From: JADJNY01 sp046349615
GTDB lineage: Bacteria; Planctomycetota; UBA1135; GCA-002686595
Length of the DNA stretch: 32,469 nt
Assembly (NCBI GenBank): GCA_046349615.1
Contig: JAXMBZ010000021.1
Span: 1-32,469, forward strand
Reading direction: 5' to 3'
Position numbers and translations under genes: made by a program. This document shows, one piece after another, positions 30,806 through 32,469 of this stretch. Each line of letters begins with the position of its first letter. Within the stretch, counting starts at the first letter, position 1. The notes beneath the pieces were generated by a model. That model was not told where the DNA came from and made no database searches. It saw only the letters and a program-made list of their open reading frames with translations.

Positions 30806-32119
30806 TCAGTGCGCTCCGGCGTACTCGACGCGCTGGTAGGGGATCGGGTCTCGCTTCTCGCGCACGCACTGCTCGAGCTCGTCGCGGAAGAGGCGCACCG
30901 CCGAGAGCGTCGGGATCGCGGCCGCGTCGGCGAGCGCGCAGATCGTCTTGCCCGGCGCCATGCCCTTCGCGAGCGAGTCGAGCGCGTCGACGTCGCCCGG
31001 CAGGCCCTGGCCGGTGGCGATGCGATGGAAGATCTGGGAGAGCCACTGCGTGCCTTCGCGGCACTGACTGCACTGGCCGCAGCTCTCGTGGTCGTAGAAG
31101 CGCGCGATGATCTCCATCACGCGCGCGATCGACGTGTGGTCGTCGATGATGATCATCGCGGCCGTGCCGAGCGAGCTGCCCTTGGTCTTCAGGGAGTCGT
31201 GGTCGAGCACGACGTCGAGGTCCTCGCCCTTGACGAGCGAGCACGAGCTGCCGCCGGGGAACCACGCCTTGCACTTGCGGTTCTTCCACACGCCGCCGGC
31301 GACCTCCTCGACGATCTCGCGCGCGGTGACGCCGAAGGGGAGCTCGTACACGCCCGGCTTGTTCACGTGGCCGGAGATGCCGCAGAGGAAGTTGCCCTTC
31401 GAGCCCTTCGTGCCGACCGATGCGTGCCACGCGCCGCCGCGCGACACGATGAACGGCACGTTGAAGATCGTCTCGACGTTGTTGACGGTCGTGGGCTGGC
31501 CCCACAGGCCGAACATCGCCGGGAACGGGGGCTTGGGACGCGGGTGACCGCGCTTCCCTTCGAGGCTCTCCATCAGCCCCGTCTCCTCGCCGCAGATGTA
31601 GGCGCCGGCGCCCTTGTGCATGTGGACTTCGCAGGAGAAGTCCGTGCCGAGGACGTTCTTGCCGACGAGGCCCGCCTTGCGCGCTTCGTCGATCGCGGCC
31701 TGGCAGCGGTCGTACGACTTGCGGTACTCGCCGCGCACGTAGATGTACGCCGCCTGCGCGCGGATCGCGTAGCACGCGATGAGCGCGCCCTCGACGAGCC
31801 CGTGCGGGTCCTTCTCCATGAGCACGCGGTCCTTGCACGTGCCGGGCTCGGACTCGTCGGCGTTGATCGCGAGGTAGCGCGGGCGCGGATCCTTCGCCGG
31901 GTCGGGCATGAAGCTCCACTTCATCCCGGTGGGGAAGCCCGCGCCGCCGCGGCCGCGCAGCTCGGAGACCTTCATCTCCTGGATCACGTCGGCGGGCGAC
32001 ATCGGCTTCTTCAGCACGGTCTCGAGCGCCTGGTACCCGCCCGCCTGCTTGTACGCGGCGAGCGTGTGCGAGTCCTTGTTCTTGGTGCGGTCGAGCAGCC
32101 AGGTCTGGAACGGCTTCAC
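30806..32119 (-). CDS. nuoF: NADH-quinone oxidoreductase subunit F
   Basis: A 437-residue subunit that oxidises NADH using FMN and a [4Fe-4S] cluster (N3). The NADH/FMN-binding glycine loop GRGGAGFPTGMKW is at residues 56-68, ESEPGTCKDR at 89-98, and AYICGEETGLMESLEGKRG at 173-191. The cluster ligands are C347, C350, C353 (SCGQCSQC) and C394 (KTIC). Length is normal. The start is GTG at 32119, overlapping the nuoE stop by 4 nt (GTGA); the longer open frame upstream is non-homologous and overlaps nuoE. It works with NuoE and NuoG in the NADH dehydrogenase module. Confidence 0.96.
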   Translation of the reverse strand: MKPFQTWLLDRTKNKDSHTLAAYKQAGGYQALETVLKKPMSPADVIQEMKVSELRGRGGAGFPTGMKWSFMPDPAKDPRPRYLAINADESEPGTCKDRVLMEKDPHGLVEGALIACYAIRAQAAYIYVRGEYRKSYDRCQAAIDEARKAGLVGKNVLGTDFSCEVHMHKGAGAYICGEETGLMESLEGKRGHPRPKPPFPAMFGLWGQPTTVNNVETIFNVPFIVSRGGAWHASVGTKGSKGNFLCGISGHVNKPGVYELPFGVTAREIVEEVAGGVWKNRKCKAWFPGGSSCSLVKGEDLDVVLDHDSLKTKGSSLGTAAMIIIDDHTSIARVMEIIARFYDHESCGQCSQCREGTQWLSQIFHRIATGQGLPGDVDALDSLAKGMAPGKTICALADAAAIPTLSAVRLFRDELEQCVREKRDPIPYQRVEYAGAH

Positions 32120-32469
32120 TTCTTCAACCCTCCGAGGATCGAGTCGACCTTCTCCGTCGTGAGGTCCTCGTGGTAGACGCCGTCGACGTCGATCATCGGC
32201 GCGTTCGCGCACGCGCCCTGGCACTCGACGGGCCACACGGTGAACTTGCCGTCCGCGGAGGTGCCGTAGGGCTTCGCGCCCGTCACCTTGCAGACGTGCT
32301 CCAGGATCTGCGTCGCGCCGCGCAGCTCGCAGCTGATGTTGTGGCACACGGAGACCATGTGCTTGCCGACGGGGCGCAGGTGGAACATCGGGTAGAACGA
32401 CGCGACGCCGTACACCTCGACGGGTTCCATCTGGAAGAACGCCGCGAGGTCTTCGATCGTCTGCGGCGA
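32116..32469 (-). CDS. nuoE: NADH-quinone oxidoreductase subunit E, partial (N-terminus beyond the window)
   Basis: The C-terminal 117 residues of the thioredoxin-fold [2Fe-2S] subunit (N1a). The reading frame is open to the last base of the window (it begins SPQTIEDLAAFFQ), so the start lies outside. Conserved features are VEVYGVASFYPMF, the first Cys pair CHNISC (Cx4C) and the second CQGAC (Cx3C), with the usual spacing, and the ending DLTTEKVDSILGGL. The stop overlaps the nuoF start by 4 nt. An internal Met at 32430 is not the start, because family homology continues upstream. nuoA-D are expected further beyond the edge. Confidence 0.94.
   Translation of the reverse strand, partial: SPQTIEDLAAFFQMEPVEVYGVASFYPMFHLRPVGKHMVSVCHNISCELRGATQILEHVCKVTGAKPYGTSADGKFTVWPVECQGACANAPMIDVDGVYHEDLTTEKVDSILGGLKK

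Noticed and set aside
28287..31919. Apparent 1210-codon frame joining nuoH to upstream sequence
   Set aside because: Only its last 357 codons are NuoH. The rest is an off-frame reading of nuoF and nuoG.
1..32469. tRNA, rRNA or riboswitch genes
   Set aside because: I looked for cloverleaf-like and rRNA-conserved sequence by eye and saw none; a covariance-model scan was not possible here.

Overview
This roughly 32.5 kb window is very GC-rich (about 70% by eye), with G/C-ending codons and long antisense open frames. It most resembles a high-GC member of the Planctomycetota. The main reason is that two large secreted proteins end in the same roughly 150-residue Cys-containing module, built around a CPCG motif and ending in GLRVIW or GMRVTW. 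I associate this module with exported proteins of deep-branching, high-GC Planctomycetota; that is recognition from memory plus inference, not a search result. MopE-type and calcium-binding repeats also occur in Myxococcota, so the phylum call is probable rather than certain. I saw no rRNA, tRNA, CRISPR array, phage gene or insertion sequence with ends.

Layout: (1) 85-765 (-) is a REP-associated tyrosine transposase (RAYT). It is followed by a gene-poor 0.55 kb stretch holding two copies of a 24-nt repeat 222 nt apart, then a secreted protein of unknown function (1315-2238, -). (2) 2354-12665 is an envelope-type cluster. It has three alkaline-phosphatase/sulfatase-fold probable lipoproteins (2354, 5689, 11172; all +), a type I phosphodiesterase/nucleotide pyrophosphatase-like probable lipoprotein (7255-8739, -), and two multi-pass GT-C-like membrane proteins, one with a long C-terminal TPR array. 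All three sulfatase-fold proteins carry Thr where sulfatases carry the formylglycine Cys/Ser, so they look like phosphatases or phospho(ethanolamine-type) transferases rather than sulfatases. (3) 12751-20234 (-) holds two secreted modular proteins. One is 577 aa with two proprotein-convertase P domains but no protease. The other is 1807 aa with about seven PPC-like beta-sandwich repeats, a lamin-tail domain, three MopE-type Cys/Asp repeats and a calcium-binding DxDxDG region. Both end in the shared C-terminal module, and strong intrinsic terminators separate them. (4) 20584-21556 (+) carries a small membrane-anchored protein and a stand-alone PilZ protein. (5) 21634-32469 (-) is the distal part of a complex I operon, nuoE (cut by the window edge) through nuoN, in canonical order. 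It shows repeated 4-nt start/stop overlaps and ends at a hairpin with a GNRA loop.

The Nuo proteins form the proton-pumping NADH:quinone oxidoreductase. NuoE, F and G are the NADH/FMN/FeS input arm, NuoI is the FeS bridge, and NuoH and J-N are the membrane arm; nuoA-D would lie beyond the right edge. Two features are unusual: a 35-residue His/Asp/Gly segment in a NuoL loop, with a milder His-containing tail on NuoI, and a short 481-residue NuoG.

The best candidates for something undescribed are the shared C-terminal module as a possible sorting or anchoring signal, and the Thr-nucleophile sulfatase-fold/GT-C cluster as a possible surface-glycan or lipid phospho-modification system.
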